In this document: positions 20,404 through 23,427 of the stretch, in pieces
Position numbering within the stretch: the stretch's first letter is position 1
How the letters are laid out: the number at the start of each line of letters is the position of its first letter
DNA from: Neisseria perflava
GTDB taxonomy: Bacteria > Pseudomonadota > Gammaproteobacteria > Burkholderiales > Neisseriaceae
Direction of reading: 5' to 3'
NCBI RefSeq assembly: GCF_024170405.1
Contig: NZ_JALJYC010000030.1
Location: 1 to 23,427 of the forward strand
DNA: 23,427 nucleotides
Notes under the pieces: generated by a model
Database searches by the model: none
What the model saw: only the letters and a program-made list of their open reading frames with translations
Told to the model about the DNA's origin: nothing
Program-made: the position numbers and the translations under genes

Positions 20404-23190
20404 TCAAGCATAATGGCGCACTTCGCCTTTGCCGTATAAATTATCCGCACAGCGGGCGCAGAGGGTCGGGTGTTCGGCCACGCTGCCGACGTCGTCGGTG
20501 CAGTGCCAGCAGCGTTCGCATTTTTCGCCGTGGCTGGCGTGGGCGGTTACGGCCGGTTCGTCGCCGGTGCTGACGGTGGCTTTGGATACCAGCAGGGTAA
20601 AGCGCAATTCGTCGCCCAAGGCTTTGAGATAACCGGCTGTCGGTTCGGGCGCGGTAATTTCCACTTCGGCCTGCAAAGACGAACCGACGGTTTTGTCGGC
20701 ACGCAAGGGCTCGATGGCGGCGGTTACAGCTTCGCGCACTTCGCGCACGGCGCTCCATTTTTTCAGCAGCTCGGCTTCGGCTTTGTCGTTCATCGGCGGG
20801 AATTCGTGCCAAGTGTGGAACAACACGCTGTCTTCCTCGCCGCCGCCGATGATGTCCCACGCTTCTTCGCCGGTGAAACACAATACCGGCGCAATCAGCA
20901 ACACCAGGCTTCGGGTGATGTGGTAGAGCGCGGTTTGCGCACTGCGGCGGGCATGGCTGTCGGCAGCGGTGGTGTAGAGGCGGTCTTTCAGAATATCCAA
21001 ATAGAACGCGCCCAAATCTTCCGAGCAGAAAGCCACCAAATCTTTCACGGCAAAGTGGAAGGCGTAACGCGGGTAGTAGTCGCCCGCCACGTGCTCTTGC
21101 AGCTGGCGCGCCAAAATCAGGGCGTAGCGGTCGATTTCCACCATTTGGTCTTGCGGCACGGCGTGTTCAATCGGGTTAAAGTCGCTTAAATTGGCAAACA
21201 GGAAGCTCAGCGTATTGCGGATACGGCGGTAGCTTTCGGTAACGCGCTTAAGGATTTCTTTGGAAATCGCCAATTCGCCGCTGTAATCGGTGGAAGCCGT
21301 CCACAGGCGCAGAATATCCGCGCCGAATTCGTTGTACACCTCTTGCGGCGCAACCACGTTGCCGATGGATTTGGACATTTTGCGGCCGTTTTGATCGACC
21401 ACAAAGCCGTGGGTCAACAGCTGTTTGTACGGCGCACGACCCATAGAGGCGCAGCCGGTGAGCATGGAAGATTGGAACCAGCCACGGTGTTGGTCGCTGC
21501 CTTCGAGGTACAAATCGGCCGGCCAAGCCAGCTCTTCACGCTGTTTCAATACGGAATAATGCGTGCTGCCCGAATCGAACCAAACGTCCATGGTATCGGT
21601 CAGTTTGTCGTAATTTTCGCAGTCTTCCGCGCTCAACAGCTCGCTTTTATCCAAGGAGAACCAGGCTTCGATGCCTTTTTCTTCAATGCGCTCGGCCACT
21701 TTTTCCAATAGTGCGGCGGAATCGGGGTGCAAATCGCCGGTTTCTTTGTGCACAAAGAAGGTCATCGGCGTGCCCCAGTAGCGCTGGCGGCTGACCACCC
21801 AGTCGGGGCGGTCTTCAATCATGGCTTGTAAGCGCGCACGACCCCACGACGGGAAAAATTCGGTGTCGTCAACGGCTTTCAAGGCTTTGTCGCGCAGGGT
21901 TTTGCCGTCGTTGCCCGCTTTGTCCATGCCGATAAACCATTGCGCGGTGGCGCGGTAAATCAGCGGGGTTTTGTGACGCCAGCAGTGGGCATAGCTGTGT
22001 TCGATTTTGCCGTTGGCCAGCAGGCGGTTGTTTTCCGCCAGCCAGTCGATGATTACCGGATTGGCTTCCCATACGGTCATACCGGCCACGCGCGGCACTT
22101 CGCTGATGTAGCGGCCTTCGGCGTTGACGGGGTTATACAGCTCGATACCGTATTTCAGGCAGACGAAATAGTCTTCCAAGCCGTGCGCCGGGGCGGTGTG
22201 CACCAAGCCGGTACCGGCGTCGGTGGTCACATGGTCGCCGTTGAGTAGCAGAATATCGCGCTCGATAAACGGATGTTCCAAATGCAGGTTTTCCAGCTTG
22301 TCGCCGCTGGTTTCGGCCAAGACGCGGGCGCTATCGGAAAGAGTGTAGCGTTTGAGCGCGTCTTCGGCCAAATCGCGTGCCAAGACCAGTTTGCCTTTGG
22401 CGGTATCAATCAAGAGATACACCACTTCCGCACCGGCGGATACGGCTTGGCTGGCGGGCAGCGTCCACGGTGTTGTCGTCCAAATCACGCCGAACGCGTC
22501 GCCGTCAATTTTATCCAAACCGAAGGCTTGGGCTAAAGCGGCGTTGTCTTTGAAACGGTAGGCCACATCAATCGCGGGGGAAATTTTGTCTTTGTATTCC
22601 ACTTCGGCTTCGGCTAAGGATGAGCCGCAATCCAAGCAGAATTGCACCGGCTTGGCACCGCGATACAGATAACCGGCCTTATAAATTTCGCCCAAAGTGC
22701 GCACGGTGTCGGCTTCGGTTTTGAAATCCATCGTCAGATAAGGATGTTCCCAATCGCCCAATACGCCCAAGCGGATAAAGTCTTTTTTCTGACGCGCAAC
22801 CTGCTCGGCGGCGTATTCGCGGCACAATTCGCGAAAACGCGCTTTGGGCATGTCTTTGCCATGCAGCTTTTCCACCATCACTTCAATCGGCAGGCCGTGG
22901 CAGTCCCAGCCGGGCACATACGGCGCGTCGAAACCGGCTTGGGTTTTGCTGCGGATGATGATGTCTTTGAGGATTTTGTTGACGGCATGGCCGATGTGGA
23001 TGTCGCCGTTGGCATACGGCGGGCCGTCGTGCAGGATGAATTTCGGGCGGCCTTTGCTTAATTGGCGCAGTTTTTGGTAGCGTTTGAGGTCGTACCAGCT
23101 TTTGAGCCAGGCAGGTTCGCGCTTGGCCAGATTGCCGCGCATGGGAAACGGGCTTTCGAGCAGGTTGACGGTTTTGCTGTAATCGGTCAT
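20404..23190 (-). CDS. ileS: Isoleucine--tRNA ligase
   Basis: 928-residue cytoplasmic class I aminoacyl-tRNA synthetase charging tRNA-Ile. The HIGH motif is at 65-68 (PPYANGDIHIGHAVNK) and KMSKS at about 604-608 (GRKMSKSIGNVV). The CP1 editing domain lies between, with TTPWTLPAS near its start and GTGLVHTAPAHGLEDY carrying the editing-site residues. The C-terminal zinc finger is CERCWHC with a second Cys pair in LCARCADN, as in bacterial type 1 IleRS. Length and intact frame are normal. The ATG at 23190 follows TTGAGAT; a GTAGGTTGGG repeat lies just upstream, so the promoter is probably within or beyond it. A housekeeping gene, marking the core side of the window. Confidence 0.98.
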   Translation of the reverse strand: MTDYSKTVNLLESPFPMRGNLAKREPAWLKSWYDLKRYQKLRQLSKGRPKFILHDGPPYANGDIHIGHAVNKILKDIIIRSKTQAGFDAPYVPGWDCHGLPIEVMVEKLHGKDMPKARFRELCREYAAEQVARQKKDFIRLGVLGDWEHPYLTMDFKTEADTVRTLGEIYKAGYLYRGAKPVQFCLDCGSSLAEAEVEYKDKISPAIDVAYRFKDNAALAQAFGLDKIDGDAFGVIWTTTPWTLPASQAVSAGAEVVYLLIDTAKGKLVLARDLAEDALKRYTLSDSARVLAETSGDKLENLHLEHPFIERDILLLNGDHVTTDAGTGLVHTAPAHGLEDYFVCLKYGIELYNPVNAEGRYISEVPRVAGMTVWEANPVIIDWLAENNRLLANGKIEHSYAHCWRHKTPLIYRATAQWFIGMDKAGNDGKTLRDKALKAVDDTEFFPSWGRARLQAMIEDRPDWVVSRQRYWGTPMTFFVHKETGDLHPDSAALLEKVAERIEEKGIEAWFSLDKSELLSAEDCENYDKLTDTMDVWFDSGSTHYSVLKQREELAWPADLYLEGSDQHRGWFQSSMLTGCASMGRAPYKQLLTHGFVVDQNGRKMSKSIGNVVAPQEVYNEFGADILRLWTASTDYSGELAISKEILKRVTESYRRIRNTLSFLFANLSDFNPIEHAVPQDQMVEIDRYALILARQLQEHVAGDYYPRYAFHFAVKDLVAFCSEDLGAFYLDILKDRLYTTAADSHARRSAQTALYHITRSLVLLIAPVLCFTGEEAWDIIGGGEEDSVLFHTWHEFPPMNDKAEAELLKKWSAVREVREAVTAAIEPLRADKTVGSSLQAEVEITAPEPTAGYLKALGDELRFTLLVSKATVSTGDEPAVTAHASHGEKCERCWHCTDDVGSVAEHPTLCARCADNLYGKGEVRHYA

Positions 23191-23206
23191 GGCGTGTATC
23201 TCAAGA

Positions 23207-23275
23207 GTAGGTTGGGTTGTAAACCCAACGATAACGGTATGGTAAGAACGGCGTTGGGTTTACAACCCAAGCTAC
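23207..23275. repeat. GTAGGTTGGG hairpin repeat upstream of ileS
   Basis: 24-bp arms (23207-23230 and 23252-23275) with one mismatch around a 21-base loop; the left arm begins GTAGGTTGGGTTGTAAACCC. Third member of the family at 4305-4331 and 12695-12754. It begins only 16 bp before the ileS start codon, so it would be in the ileS leader if transcribed. A DUS abuts it at 23278-23289. Confidence 0.8.
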
Positions 23276-23277
23276 GA

Positions 23278-23289
23278 AGGCCGTCTGAA
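23278..23289 (+). repeat. DNA uptake sequence, AG dialect
   Basis: AGGCCGTCTGAA, single copy upstream of ileS. A degenerate copy (AGGCCGTCTGAC) is at 23396-23407. The stretch from 23290 to the window end holds no gene I can support; an imperfect hairpin (CGGGTAGCAAC with GTTGCCAACCCG) is at about 23330-23355. Confidence 0.9.
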
Positions 23290-23427
23290 AAATGGGGAAA
23301 GCCTTATTGTAGCGGAATTATCGGGATAACGGGTAGCAACTGTGTTGCCAACCCGTCGGTCAGTAACATCAAACACGGTTAATTATGCACATTGCAGGCC
23401 GTCTGACTTCAGGTAATCCCTTACCCG

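Noticed and set aside
1..23427. CRISPR arrays, tRNA or rRNA genes, integrases
   Set aside because: No regularly spaced direct repeats, cloverleaf-like sequence or rRNA segments were seen; repeats present are DUS, dRS3 and hairpin types.

Overview
The window reads as a chromosomal segment of a commensal Neisseria. The neisserial DNA uptake sequence (DUS) occurs dozens of times, mostly in the AG dialect (AGGCCGTCTGAA) with a few AT-dialect copies (ATGCCGTCTGAA), often as inverted pairs acting as terminators. dRS3-type repeats, PorB-like porins and the start of an IS1016-like transposase agree. The AG dialect suggests the N. subflava/flavescens group rather than N. meningitidis or N. gonorrhoeae; the species call is inference.

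Layout. 1-93: end of an IS1016-like element running out of the window, inserted in a repeat. 294-3050: two tandem porin genes (- strand), each with its own promoter and a candidate FNR box. 3438-4202: a FadR-type GntR regulator (+). 4500-11126: a - strand operon, in transcription order an SDR fructuronate reductase, a HAD hydrolase, a family 3 glycoside hydrolase, a GPH-type sugar:cation symporter and uronate isomerase (uxaC). Divergently, 11402-13441 carries mannonate dehydratase (uxuA) and KDPG aldolase (eda). 13625-17302 (-): a metallopeptidase-like YgjP protein, an acyltransferase, gmhB, a family 4 glycosyltransferase and a small unknown protein, which looks like an envelope/LOS-related group. 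17496-18737 (-): an aromatic amino acid permease of the Mtr type. 18886-20041 (+): a decayed Old Yellow Enzyme gene. 20404-23190 (-): ileS.

The centrepiece is a glucuronide/glucuronate utilisation locus: porins, a glucuronide-type symporter, a cytoplasmic glycosidase, then UxaC (glucuronate to fructuronate), the SDR (to mannonate), UxuA (to 2-keto-3-deoxygluconate) and Eda (cleavage of KDPG). The kinase that makes KDPG (KdgK) is not in the window. TTGGTA-type inverted repeats between the divergent SDR and uxuA genes are plausible operators for the linked regulator. The symporter and the glycoside hydrolase each carry one in-frame stop codon in otherwise intact reading frames, so the import/hydrolysis half looks switched off while the intracellular enzymes look intact.

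Other notable points are homopolymer tracts that could cause phase variation (A10 at the HAD start, G8 in the glycosyltransferase), DUS copies that supply stop codons, and several families of intergenic hairpin repeats.
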